Positions 33,047 through 41,588 of a DNA stretch of 52,446 nt are shown here, piece after piece. A model generated the notes under the pieces. That model did no database searches and was not told where the DNA came from. It saw nothing but the letters and a program-made list of their open reading frames with translations. Each line of letters begins with the position of its first letter. Position 1 is the stretch's first letter. The stretch comes from Lachnospiraceae bacterium UBA3282. GTDB lineage: Bacteria; Bacillota; Clostridia; Lachnospirales; Lachnospiraceae. The position numbers were made by a program, and so were the translations under genes. The stretch covers positions 1-52,446 of the forward strand of contig DETS01000013.1 in the NCBI GenBank assembly GCA_002361735.1, read 5' to 3'.

Positions 33047-33075
33047 TTGCTCATGTTCGGCGTTTATGCTACGAT
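33047..33075 (+). promoter_or_regulatory. Candidate promoter of the flavoprotein-ROK kinase pair
   Basis: TTGCTC (33047-33052), a 17-base spacer and TACGAT (33070-33075). The 331-base divergent gap from 32848 to 33178 holds otherwise only AT-rich sequence; I saw no gene or clear hairpin in it. Confidence 0.5.
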
Positions 33076-33178
33076 GGAATAAGGTAGAACGGAAAATCAA
33101 AAGAGATACAGGGAAACGCGATTCAGATGGAAATAGAAGTAATGAACATAGTGACAGGAGATGGGAGGAACGGGAAAT

Positions 33179-34543
33179 ATGAAATACGACGTAATCATTG
33201 TCGGAGCGGGACCGGGCGGCATCTACTCGGCATATGAGTTGACACAGAATCAAACCGATTTGAAAATTGCGGTATTTGAGGCGGGGCACGCCTTGGAGAA
33301 ACGGCACTGTCCCATTGACGGCGAAAAGGTGAAATCCTGCGTGGGCTGTCCGAGCTGTTCCATTATGAGCGGCTTTGGCGGCGCGGGTGCTTTTTCCGAT
33401 GGGAAATATAATATCACAAACGACTTTGGCGGCACGCTTTACGAGCATGTGGGGAAGAAACAGGCGCTTGAGCTGATGCGCTATGTGGACGAGATCAATA
33501 TGCGCTACGGCGGCGAAGGGACAAAGCTTTATTCCACGGCAGGGACGCATTTTAAGAAACTCTGCCTGCAAAATAAGCTGAATCTTCTGGACGCTTCGGT
33601 GCGGCATTTGGGGACGGATATCAATTACATTGTCTTAGAGAATTTATACGCGGAATTAAAGGATAAGGTTACCTTTTTCTTTGATACGCCTGTAAAGACG
33701 GTGGAGAAAACAGCGGACGGATTTCGCGTGGTGACGGAACAGGAAGCTTATGAATGTGACAAGTGTGTCATATCTGTGGGGCGCAGCGGAAGCAAATGGA
33801 TGGAAAAGGTGTGCGGCGAACTGGATATCAAAACCAAGTCGAACCGCGTGGATATCGGTGTGCGGGTGGAGCTCCCGGCGGTGATTTTCTCACATTTGAC
33901 GGATGAACTTTATGAGAGCAAGATCGTTTACCGCACGGAAAAATTTGAGGACAGTGTGCGGACGTTCTGCATGAATCCGCATGGGATCGTGGTCAATGAA
34001 AACACGAACGGTATCGTGACGGTGAACGGGCACAGCTATGAAGGGGCGGAAAAGCAGACGGAGAATACGAACTTTGCGCTGTTAGTAGCAAAGCATTTTT
34101 CGGAGCCTTTTAAGGACAGCAACGGCTACGGCGAGAGTATTGCCAGACTCTCCAATATGTTGGGCGGCGGTGTGATCGTGCAGCGCTTCGGTGATCTGGT
34201 GCGCGGCAGGCGCAGCAATGCAAAGCGTATCTCAGAAGGCATTATAGAGCCCACGCTTTCCGCTACGCCGGGAGACTTGAGTCTGGTGCTGCCAAAGCGT
34301 ATTTTGGACGGCATCATTGAAATGATCTATGCACTGGACAAAATCGCACCCGGTACGGCAAATGACGACACGCTTCTGTATGGCGTGGAAGTGAAATTCT
34401 ACAATATGGAAGTGGAGATCGACGAGAATCTGGAGACCAAGTATAAAGGGCTGTATATCATCGGGGACGGCAGCGGGGTGACGCATTCTCTGTCCCACGC
34501 TTCCGCGAGCGGGGTATACGTAGCGAGGAAACTATTGGGATAA
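33179..34543 (+). CDS. FAD-dependent dehydrogenase (COG2509-like)
   Basis: 454 aa from the ATG at 33179, after GGGAGGAACGGG. Rossmann dinucleotide motif VGAGPGGIYSAYEL near the N-terminus, then a cysteine cluster (C-P at 43 and CVGCPSC at about 52-58) close to the FAD site, and the C-terminal GDGSGVTHSLSHASASG, typical of the uncharacterised FAD-dependent dehydrogenase family. Substrate unknown. The ROK kinase gene follows 16 bases later. Confidence 0.85.
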   Translation: MKYDVIIVGAGPGGIYSAYELTQNQTDLKIAVFEAGHALEKRHCPIDGEKVKSCVGCPSCSIMSGFGGAGAFSDGKYNITNDFGGTLYEHVGKKQALELMRYVDEINMRYGGEGTKLYSTAGTHFKKLCLQNKLNLLDASVRHLGTDINYIVLENLYAELKDKVTFFFDTPVKTVEKTADGFRVVTEQEAYECDKCVISVGRSGSKWMEKVCGELDIKTKSNRVDIGVRVELPAVIFSHLTDELYESKIVYRTEKFEDSVRTFCMNPHGIVVNENTNGIVTVNGHSYEGAEKQTENTNFALLVAKHFSEPFKDSNGYGESIARLSNMLGGGVIVQRFGDLVRGRRSNAKRISEGIIEPTLSATPGDLSLVLPKRILDGIIEMIYALDKIAPGTANDDTLLYGVEVKFYNMEVEIDENLETKYKGLYIIGDGSGVTHSLSHASASGVYVARKLLG

Positions 34544-34559
34544 AAGAGGAGAAACAAAC

Positions 34560-35435
34560 ATGGCTTTAGGAGCCTTGGAAGCAGGCGGCACGAAGATGGT
34601 GTGCGCCATTGGCAATGAAAATGGAGAAATTACGGAGCAGATTTCCATCCCTACGGAAACGCCTGAGACCACGATGCCGAAGCTTTTGGATTTCTTTGCA
34701 GGGAAGGGGATCGAGGCGCTGGGCATCGGCTGTTTTGGTCCCATAGACGTGGACAGAAATTCCGCGACTTACGGGTATATCACCACCACGCCGAAACTTG
34801 CCTGGCAGAATTTCAACATCGTAGGCGCGTTTCGCGAAAAACTGGGCGTACCTGTGGGATTTGATACCGATGTGAACGGTTCCGCGCTCGGGGAATACAC
34901 TTGGGGGATTGCCAAGGGGCTGCACAGCTGTATTTATATTACCATCGGTACAGGTGTGGGAGTGGGTGCGATCGTGGACGGCAGACTTCTGCACGGCATG
35001 ATGCACCCGGAAGGCGGACACATTCTGCTGCATAAGCTTCCGCACGATACCTATGAGGGCTTTTGCCCCTTCCACAAAAACTGTATGGAAGGGCTGGCGG
35101 CAGGTCCCGCCATCGAAGGTCGATGGGGGAAAAAGGCGGTCGAGCTGGCGGACAGAGCCGAAGTCTGGGAAATGGAGGCAGAGTACATCGCACAGGCGCT
35201 TGTCGATTATGTGATGCTCTTATCGCCCCAGCGCATTATTTTAGGCGGCGGCGTTATGCACCAGACGCAGCTCCTGCCCCTGATCCGCATGAAGTTTAAA
35301 GAACTGTTAAACGGCTATATCAAAACCAAAGAGATAGAGGATCTTGAAAGCTATATCGTGGTGCAGAGCCTTGACGATCAGCAGGGGATCATGGGGGCGC
35401 TAAAGCTAGGGCTGATGGAATTAGAGAGAGCCTGA
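34560..35435 (+). CDS. ROK-family fructokinase/hexokinase
   Basis: 291 aa. ATP-binding EAGGTKMVCAIG at the N-terminus, catalytic FDTDVNG, GTGVGVGAI, and a zinc site formed by H173-like, CPFHKNC and nearby residues. The family fructokinases (ScrK/GmuE group) phosphorylate fructose or mannose. ATG start after GAGGAG. Terminated by the hairpin at 35443. Confidence 0.9.
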   Translation: MALGALEAGGTKMVCAIGNENGEITEQISIPTETPETTMPKLLDFFAGKGIEALGIGCFGPIDVDRNSATYGYITTTPKLAWQNFNIVGAFREKLGVPVGFDTDVNGSALGEYTWGIAKGLHSCIYITIGTGVGVGAIVDGRLLHGMMHPEGGHILLHKLPHDTYEGFCPFHKNCMEGLAAGPAIEGRWGKKAVELADRAEVWEMEAEYIAQALVDYVMLLSPQRIILGGGVMHQTQLLPLIRMKFKELLNGYIKTKEIEDLESYIVVQSLDDQQGIMGALKLGLMELERA

Positions 35436-35442
35436 AAATAAG

Positions 35443-35495
35443 AAACAGCATCCTGGCGATCTATGGAAGATGTCGCTTGGGATGCTGTTTTTGTT
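35443..35495. terminator. Bidirectional terminator
   Basis: AAACAGCATCC (35443-35453) pairs with GGATGCTGTTT (35480-35490), followed by TTTGTTTTG on the plus strand and preceded by A-rich sequence that gives a T-run on the minus strand. It separates two convergent genes. Confidence 0.88.
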
Positions 35496-35499
35496 TTGT

Positions 35500-36621
35500 T
35501 TAGACGGCGAAATAATCCCGCAGATATTCAATCAGTACATCCGCTGCTCTGCGATGAGAAAGTTCCCCCGGATGCTCGTGTGAGCCGACCGTCTCTTTTG
35601 TAGTGTTTGGCAGCTGTAAGTAACGGAGATTGTGATCGCCGGTTTCCCCGGTGTAGCGGTTCATGGCATCTGTGATCGCGGCGTTTAAGTTGTAGCCGAG
35701 CATGCCGTAGCACCAGACGATATGCGCCTGTGGGTTGTGTTTGCGCAGTATTTTCAGGAAGTTTACCACCGCGTCTTTGAAGCGGTTTAAGTCGTCCTCG
35801 TTGTAGGTGCCGTCCGCGTTCTTGCGCTGCTTGAAAGTCTCCCCTGTGGCGGGATTGACAAAGGGCGGCTGCTCGAAGGCGGAGGCATCGTTGGTGCCGA
35901 GATTGACGATTACGGCGTCCACTTTTCGCAGGGAAAAATCATACGGTTCAAAGGCGCCCAATGCCTTATTTTTTTCGCCATAACAGAGCCCGCACAGTTT
36001 CTCGTAGCGGGAAGGGATGTTGCAGTCTGGGTTGTTGTCCCAGGAGCAGAGCACGCCCCAGCCGCCCTGAGAAATGAGAAAGGCATCCGCATCAAGCGCT
36101 TCGGCAGTCATTTTCGCGTAGTTGCGGCTGTAGCTCATATACATGGGAATCCAGTCATAGTCTTCCTTTGCGCCGTAGGTGCCTTCTCCAGAGGTGATGC
36201 TGTCACCGACAAATTCCAGCGTGAGTTTCTTTTCGGGAACGGGAGAAAAGCTGCCGTCCGCCTGAAAACCGTGAACGATGAGGCAGCAGTCCTCGTCTTC
36301 GGACATGGCTTGCAACTCCCTGTAGATACGCACATTTTTAATCGGTTCCTCGCTCATGGCGCGAAAGAGACATAAGGAGTATGTACCGGGCATGAGCATT
36401 TGGCGGCTCATCAGCGCGCCGTTGATTTCACATGCCATCCACATCTCATGAACATTGTAGCTGACTTCCAGATCCACCCAAAGTTCCGTGCCCGATACAT
36501 TTACTTCTACGCCGCTGCCGTTAAAGAAAAGGGGGAGCGGGGAGGTCTTCGGAATCGTGCGCCCATGTACTTTGTAGTGGGGGAGGTCTGTTAAAGCGTA
36601 TTTTTTCAGATTGGGATTCAT
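35500..36621 (-). CDS. SGNH/GDSL-type carbohydrate esterase (CE2-like)
   Basis: 373 aa without signal peptide. Residues 20-125 form an N-terminal beta-sandwich, then an SGNH hydrolase domain: nucleophile S141 (VGDSITSGEG), G-block GGWG about 186-189, NLGTND (240-245) and the C-terminal histidine region GSHEHPGELSH (346-356). CE2-like esterases remove acetyl groups from plant polysaccharides or oligosaccharides. The residue before the catalytic histidine block, usually Asp, reads His/Glu here. No signal peptide suggests cytoplasmic deacetylation of imported sugars. Confidence 0.85.
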   Translation of the reverse strand: MNPNLKKYALTDLPHYKVHGRTIPKTSPLPLFFNGSGVEVNVSGTELWVDLEVSYNVHEMWMACEINGALMSRQMLMPGTYSLCLFRAMSEEPIKNVRIYRELQAMSEDEDCCLIVHGFQADGSFSPVPEKKLTLEFVGDSITSGEGTYGAKEDYDWIPMYMSYSRNYAKMTAEALDADAFLISQGGWGVLCSWDNNPDCNIPSRYEKLCGLCYGEKNKALGAFEPYDFSLRKVDAVIVNLGTNDASAFEQPPFVNPATGETFKQRKNADGTYNEDDLNRFKDAVVNFLKILRKHNPQAHIVWCYGMLGYNLNAAITDAMNRYTGETGDHNLRYLQLPNTTKETVGSHEHPGELSHRRAADVLIEYLRDYFAV

Positions 36622-36867
36622 GAGATTACCTGCCTTTCGTTTATGGAATGAAATTATTATGATATTTTTTGCGTTTTTATCCTATCTAATCGTAGCAGGA
36701 TTTAGAACAGAAAGCAAATGATATTCTATGTTTTTGAGGCTATGAGTCATCCAATAAAAATTTTGAAAAAGCGCTGCCGATAGATTCCGCTTGCCGGGTC
36801 CTGACATGGGATACATATTTACCGCTTTTTTGCATAAATTGGTATAAAACAAGTCTGTGGGCACACT

Positions 36868-37398
36868 ATGGCATCAGTCTTATCCAACATTTCCAACATC
36901 ATTATTCCGACCATTATTTTTTACATTGTAGCCTATGGTCTCTCAAACCGTTGCAATGTGTACGAAGATTTTATCAAGGGTGCAAAGGACGGATTTCACA
37001 CGGTCATCCAGATCATGCCGACGCTGATCGGGTTGATGGTGGCAGTAGGCGTTTTGCGGGCATCGGGATTTCTGGAATTTTTCGGCGGCCTTTTTTCAGG
37101 CGTGGCAGGGAGGCTGGGATTTTCTGCGGAGCTGGTGCCGCTTATGCTGGTCAAGGTGTTTTCTTCCTCGGCAGCAACGGGGCTGGTACTTGATATTTTC
37201 AAAAACCATGGACCGGATTCCCTGATCGGGCTTACCACTTCCATTATGATGAGCTGTACGGAAACCATTTTCTATACGATGAGCGTTTATTTTCTGGCGG
37301 CGAAGGTCACAAAGACACGTTATACTCTGAAAGGCGCATTGCTTGCTACCGTGGCGGGAATCGCCGCCAGTATCGTGCTGGCGGGGAGGATGTTGTAA
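36868..37398 (+). CDS. spmB: Spore maturation protein B
   Basis: 176 aa, the usual SpmB length, with about four membrane helices and the Gate-fold motifs VYEDFIKGAKDGF and LTTSIMMSCTETIFYT. Pairs with SpmA in spore core dehydration. Normally spmA and spmB are adjacent; here spmA lies at 9 kb, so the pair was split by a rearrangement or insertion. Confidence 0.9.
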   Translation: MASVLSNISNIIIPTIIFYIVAYGLSNRCNVYEDFIKGAKDGFHTVIQIMPTLIGLMVAVGVLRASGFLEFFGGLFSGVAGRLGFSAELVPLMLVKVFSSSAATGLVLDIFKNHGPDSLIGLTTSIMMSCTETIFYTMSVYFLAAKVTKTRYTLKGALLATVAGIAASIVLAGRML

Positions 37399-37466
37399 GT
37401 CAATTCGGCAGAATCAATCTGAACAGGGAGACGCACATCATTTCCTATAATACATGGCGATACCAA

Positions 37467-37497
37467 AAGAAGACGGGGCTTTTGGCTCCGTCTTCTT
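37467..37497. terminator. Hairpin after spmB, possible terminator
   Basis: AAGAAGACGG (37467-37476) pairs perfectly with CCGTCTTCTT (37488-37497). On the plus strand no T-run follows; on the minus strand TTTT does. So it could end spmB weakly, or end a minus-strand transcript from the structured region to its right. Confidence 0.55.
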
Positions 37498-37537
37498 ATG
37501 TGTGAGAAGGATAGAAATGTTGGGTCAAATATATGTC

Positions 37538-37693
37538 AACAGCCGCTTATGCAGGCTGTTATGGTTAGTCGAAGCCGGTCGGTGCCTGTCAGCACCGGCG
37601 GCTCCATTAAAAATACCGGCATGTAGTTTCACCGCACGAATATTTCATTCGGCAGAGAATGCTGCCTTTCAAACATTCTCTGTTTGAACTACA
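37538..37693. ncRNA. Candidate structured RNA with five helices, strand unresolved
   Basis: Within the 489-base gap after spmB. Helices: AACAGCC (37538-37544)/GGCTGTT (37554-37560); AGCC (37573-37576)/GGCT (37600-37603) capped by GGTGC (37581-37585)/GCACC (37592-37596); TGTAGTT (37622-37628)/AACTACA (37687-37693) enclosing CGAAT (37637-37641)/ATTCG (37647-37651) and CAGAGAATG (37653-37661)/CATTCTCTG (37674-37682), a three-way junction. A TATAAT at 37446-37451 might start a plus-strand transcript. No coding frame here is convincing. I do not recognise a known RNA class. Confidence 0.5.
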
Positions 37694-37796
37694 ATTACAT
37701 CATACAGGCAATTTGTGAATGCAGTGTGTCAAAATTAGAAAGAAATACGAAAGAATCTATAAACTAAATTTTATAATTAGTACTTTCGGGTAAGAA

Positions 37797-37828
37797 AGTT
37801 TGACATTCAAAGTATTTTCTGCTAAACT
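37797..37828 (+). promoter_or_regulatory. Promoter with overlapping FabT-type operator
   Basis: TTGACA (37800-37805), 17-base spacer and TAAACT (37823-37828). The -35 lies within the palindrome AGTTTGACATTCAAAGT (37798-37813), i.e. TTTGA-N3-TCAAA, which matches the known FabT/FabR-type operator pattern. A second palindrome, ACTTTC (37782-37787)/GAAAGT (37794-37799), adjoins it. Occupancy would block the promoter of the regulator gene. Confidence 0.7.
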
Positions 37829-37887
37829 GTGGATTAATGAGGAATCTCACATAAGAGAATGCAAAAAGCGGGCGTTCTCCGTAAGAT

Positions 37888-38355
37888 ATGTTGAGAATGG
37901 ATAGCATCATGGACATCAGTAATACGTTAAACGAAGTGCTCGTCAAGCTGTTCCGGGATATCAATACTCTGGAGGAGCGGGCAATCCGCACGGAGGAATA
38001 TCAGGATGTGACAGCCAACGATATGCACGTCATGGAGGCGATCGGTCCGGAAGGCGCTAAAAACATGACCCGCGTAGCGAGGGAATTGGAAGTCACGACA
38101 GGAACACTGACCATATCGGTCAACAGCCTTGTGAAGAAAGGTTATGTGGACAGGACGCGCAGCGAGGAAGACAGGCGCGTGGTGTTGGTATCCCTCTCCG
38201 GGAAGGGCAAAAAAGTTTATCTCCACCATCAGAAATTCCATCAGGAAATGATCGAGGCGGTGCTGCAGGAACTGTCCGGAGAGGAACAGCGGGTGCTGGA
38301 GCAGGCGCTTGTGAAGCTTACCGATTTCTTCCGCCAACGGGAAAAGAACTTCTAA
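37888..38355 (+). CDS. MarR-family regulator, FabT-like
   Basis: 155 aa; several in-frame ATGs (37888, 37897, 37909) make the exact start uncertain, as none has a strong ribosome site. MarR winged helix with TNTRVARELEVTTGTLT-type recognition region (NMTRVARELEVTTGTLTISV), wing EEDRRVVLVSL, and a C-terminal dimer helix. The N-terminal NEVLVKLFRDIN and the operator at 37798 point to the FabT/FabR group that controls fatty-acid synthesis. Normally the fab operon follows directly; here the next gene is a convergent DUF885 gene, so the regulator stands alone. Confidence 0.82.
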   Translation: MLRMDSIMDISNTLNEVLVKLFRDINTLEERAIRTEEYQDVTANDMHVMEAIGPEGAKNMTRVARELEVTTGTLTISVNSLVKKGYVDRTRSEEDRRVVLVSLSGKGKKVYLHHQKFHQEMIEAVLQELSGEEQRVLEQALVKLTDFFRQREKNF

Positions 38356-40203
38356 TCAATTCACAGCCAGCCTCCGCGCCAGGGTGCGGTAATCGGCGGG
38401 ACCGTTTTGCAGCAGGAAGGAATGAAAGTGATATAAAAAATCCGTATTGTCATAGGCGGTGCTCAGCCTCTCGGTATCGGACCAGAGGACGGCCGCCTGT
38501 TTTTTTAACTCTAAAATTTCCAGATATCCCAGATAATATTTCAGATAATTACAAGGTTCTTCGGCGATATAAGTATAGAGAGCGTTAAGCGCTTCGCCAT
38601 CGCTTATGCCCAGCCCACGACAGAGCGCGCCGACTTCTTCCAAGGAAAGCCCGTCATAGTGGATCGCTACATCCAGGAGGGAATACAGTCCCAGCCGAAA
38701 CTGTCTGTCAAGACGGCAGACCTGATAGTAGAGGGCGGCTTCCGGATGCTCGTGTACGGCCAGTGCGGTCGCCCTGTCGTAGGAGGCGAGCTCCACATAC
38801 ATTGCCCAGCCTTCCACATAACCGCCGTAGTAGAGGACGCTGCCCAGAGGAAGACTGCCTTCCTGCTCCTGAAAGCGCTTGCTGTAGACGGTCTGATAGA
38901 GGTGCCCGGGATAGCCCTCGTGCGCCAGTGTGGTGTAGAGGGAGAGGTCGTCTCCTGTATCCTTCGGGTTTAGGCAGATCAGGTTCTCGCAGATATTGTC
39001 AATGGGCGGCGTCATGTAAAAAGCAGGAGCGCTGTATGCCGCCAGACTGTCATCCACATATTTGATGGTGGAATGGATGGGAGTATTGTCTCTGCCTTTG
39101 GGGATGGCAGGGTAGCTTGTGCCGATCTCCTTCCGCAGGTCGTTCAAGACTTCTTCCGGCGTCATTTCCGGCAGCAGGTCGGGAGTTTGGGCAATCATTG
39201 TCTGCAGGGCAGGATTCCGTCTGAGAAGGGAAACCAGCGTTTCATAGTTGAGCTTCAGATCTTGGGCTAAAAGGCGTTTGATCTCCGTAATATCACGGTA
39301 GGAACCCGTGCGCAGGCGAAGCAGGGCAAGATAGTAATCCCGCCCGTTTTCCTTTCCGGCAAGCCCGCAGAGTTCACCGCCCTGTCCCTTGAGTAGGGTG
39401 AGCGCATCCGCGAGGCGATCGTAAGCGGGAACGACCAGTGTGGTCAATAAGCGTTTGTGTTCCGCTTCGTAGGAGGAAGCGGCTTCGGCTGTCAGGCTGC
39501 CCCGGTCTACCAGCCGTTTCAGCCGATCGGCAAAGGTAGTCTCCAGAAAATGGGAATCATCTTCCAGGGCATTGACATCAAGGAGTGCGCTGCATTGCGC
39601 GATCATGCGGTCGGCAGTCGTATCGGACATAAACAGCCCGGCGGCGGCTTTTTCCTGTTCATAGAGAATCAGTCCATCAAAATATGCCGGAATCTGTTCG
39701 AGGGTGTGCAGATAGTTTTCCACGTCCGAGGCGTCGTCCAAACGGTATTCCGCAAATAAGATAGGGAGCTCCGAAGGCACGCCGGAAGACGGAGACAGGG
39801 GCTCCGAAAAATAGGGGTGGGCGGCAACATTTGCAGCGGCTGTCAGATAACTTTCAAGCTGCTCATAGAGACGGCGGTTATTTTCCTGCAGGGCATTCGG
39901 GTCGATAGCGGAGAGCGCTTCCCTTGCCTGTGAGAGCGCATAGATTTCCTCCGTGGCGCTGCCGGCCTGATAGATGGGCAGCGAAAGAGCGGACTCATCG
40001 ATGCCGTAAGCGGCGGGATCGTCTATCGTATAATGCAGGTGGATCGGGTTTGCCTGCACCTCCTCCAGAAAGAAATTTTGCGCAAAGGCACGAAACTGTG
40101 CATCCTGATGGGACTTACCATACAGATGCAGTGTGAAGATGCTTGCAAGAGCAAGGAGAGCAAGGAAAAGGCTCCATTGTTTGTAGGAAAGAGATCGTTT
40201 CAA
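38356..40203 (-). CDS. DUF885-family metallopeptidase-like protein
   Basis: 615 aa. N-terminal hydrophobic anchor (residues 10-28) suggests export. The zinc-peptidase-like motif HEGYPGH is at 428-434, followed by GYVEGWAMYVE, both hallmarks of DUF885. Family members are taken to be zinc peptidases, but substrates are mostly unknown. Start is TTG at 40203 with no clear ribosome site, so the N-terminus is tentative. Confidence 0.85.
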   Translation of the reverse strand: MKRSLSYKQWSLFLALLALASIFTLHLYGKSHQDAQFRAFAQNFFLEEVQANPIHLHYTIDDPAAYGIDESALSLPIYQAGSATEEIYALSQAREALSAIDPNALQENNRRLYEQLESYLTAAANVAAHPYFSEPLSPSSGVPSELPILFAEYRLDDASDVENYLHTLEQIPAYFDGLILYEQEKAAAGLFMSDTTADRMIAQCSALLDVNALEDDSHFLETTFADRLKRLVDRGSLTAEAASSYEAEHKRLLTTLVVPAYDRLADALTLLKGQGGELCGLAGKENGRDYYLALLRLRTGSYRDITEIKRLLAQDLKLNYETLVSLLRRNPALQTMIAQTPDLLPEMTPEEVLNDLRKEIGTSYPAIPKGRDNTPIHSTIKYVDDSLAAYSAPAFYMTPPIDNICENLICLNPKDTGDDLSLYTTLAHEGYPGHLYQTVYSKRFQEQEGSLPLGSVLYYGGYVEGWAMYVELASYDRATALAVHEHPEAALYYQVCRLDRQFRLGLYSLLDVAIHYDGLSLEEVGALCRGLGISDGEALNALYTYIAEEPCNYLKYYLGYLEILELKKQAAVLWSDTERLSTAYDNTDFLYHFHSFLLQNGPADYRTLARRLAVN

Positions 40204-40296
40204 GGGGGCACCCGCAAGAATTGTTTTGTAGTACTATATGCCGAAGAAAACAAAAGAATGACAGGAGCTCTAAGGGGATTAAGATCGGAGCTCCCG

Positions 40297-41385
40297 TCAA
40301 AAAACGATGCGATCGCGACCGCTCTCTTTGCCGAGATATAGTTTTTCGTCGGCTTCCTTTAAGAGCGTGGTAATGTCGCTGTGATAATCATATTCCACCA
40401 GACCGTAGGTGAGGGAGACGGAAAAGGTTTCCGAGCCGCCGTCAAAGACGATCTCCTTGATCTTTTGCCTGAGTGTTTCCAGAGCAATGATGGTCTCGTC
40501 CCCGTTTAAACGCGGAAAGATCAGCAGAAATTCTTCGCCGCCCCAACGGGAAATAAAGGTGTCGGGCGGCAGCCTTTTCTGAAAGGTCTCCGAGATCTTT
40601 TTCAGGACCACATCACCAATGTCGTGACCGTAAGTATCATTGACCCGCTTGAAAAAGTCGATATCGCAGAGGCAGATGCTGATCTGGGTATCGGGGGTCT
40701 TTAGAAGCTGTTCCAGATACTCCATGGTGCGGCGGCGGTTGTAAAGCCCCGTCAGTGTGTCTGTATTTGCCTGTTTCATCAGCTTTCTGTTGTATTCGAT
40801 CAGTTTTCCTTCCATCTCCTGCGTGGTGGTGCTGAACAGGTAGGAGATCAGCCCGAATGACAGGAAGATGAAAAAGGTATTTGTAATCTGAATGGCGCTG
40901 GTCAATTCGGGGGTCAGGCTCACGACAGGGTCGTTATATCGGCAATAAAAGTATAAAATCAGCCTCAGGGCAAACAGAAAAAGCGCGTAGATGACTTTAG
41001 CTGCCTCGCGTTTGTATTTTGAAAAGAAGACAAAGACCAAAAGGACTGCCAGGTAATGCTGTATGCCGAGTCCCCATCCCAGATAATAGATATTTGAGAC
41101 CATCCAGATCAGGGCGCAGATATTCAGGATACAGTAGGAAGTAAAGGTGCTGCATTGATAGGACAGCACAAATATCGTCAAAAGCATCACAAGTGACAAA
41201 AGTGACAGAACCAGACTGCCGACATGTCTCGTGAAGGAGATCAGGATGCAGCATACAAACGAATGGATCAGCATGGTGAGCGTGAGGAGCCTGACGACAG
41301 CGATCAGTTTCGCGGATTCATTCTGCTTTCCGGTATCCCGGCAGATATTTTCATAGATGGTAGAGAAGATAGAGTTTTCTTTCAT
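40297..41385 (-). CDS. Membrane-bound diguanylate cyclase
   Basis: 362 aa. Six membrane helices in residues 25-195, then a GGDEF domain with DTLTGLYNRR, CDIDFFKRVNDTYGH, active loop WGGEEFLL and a C-terminal ADEKLYLGKESGRD. Makes cyclic di-GMP. No canonical RxxD at the usual distance before the loop. Probably senses a small hydrophobic or membrane cue. Divergent from the YesM kinase gene. Confidence 0.9.
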   Translation of the reverse strand: MKENSIFSTIYENICRDTGKQNESAKLIAVVRLLTLTMLIHSFVCCILISFTRHVGSLVLSLLSLVMLLTIFVLSYQCSTFTSYCILNICALIWMVSNIYYLGWGLGIQHYLAVLLVFVFFSKYKREAAKVIYALFLFALRLILYFYCRYNDPVVSLTPELTSAIQITNTFFIFLSFGLISYLFSTTTQEMEGKLIEYNRKLMKQANTDTLTGLYNRRRTMEYLEQLLKTPDTQISICLCDIDFFKRVNDTYGHDIGDVVLKKISETFQKRLPPDTFISRWGGEEFLLIFPRLNGDETIIALETLRQKIKEIVFDGGSETFSVSLTYGLVEYDYHSDITTLLKEADEKLYLGKESGRDRIVF

Positions 41386-41588
41386 CCGTAGCTCTTTTCT
41401 AAATAGTTTCCTGCAAGCAGTTTCTTTTCTGAGGATTTTTATAATCGTTCAAAAGAGTATATACATATTTATATTACACCTTTGTGGGGATTATTGCAAA
41501 TATTATAAATAATTCTTTCCTGTTTGGGAAGTTTTGGTGGCTTGGCAAATGGGAAGATGGTAGAATAAGAAACAGAGGAGAAAAACTG

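Noticed and set aside
37454..37687. 77-aa frame over the structured region after spmB
   Set aside because: No ribosome site, odd Cys/Leu-rich composition, and the DNA is better explained by paired stems.
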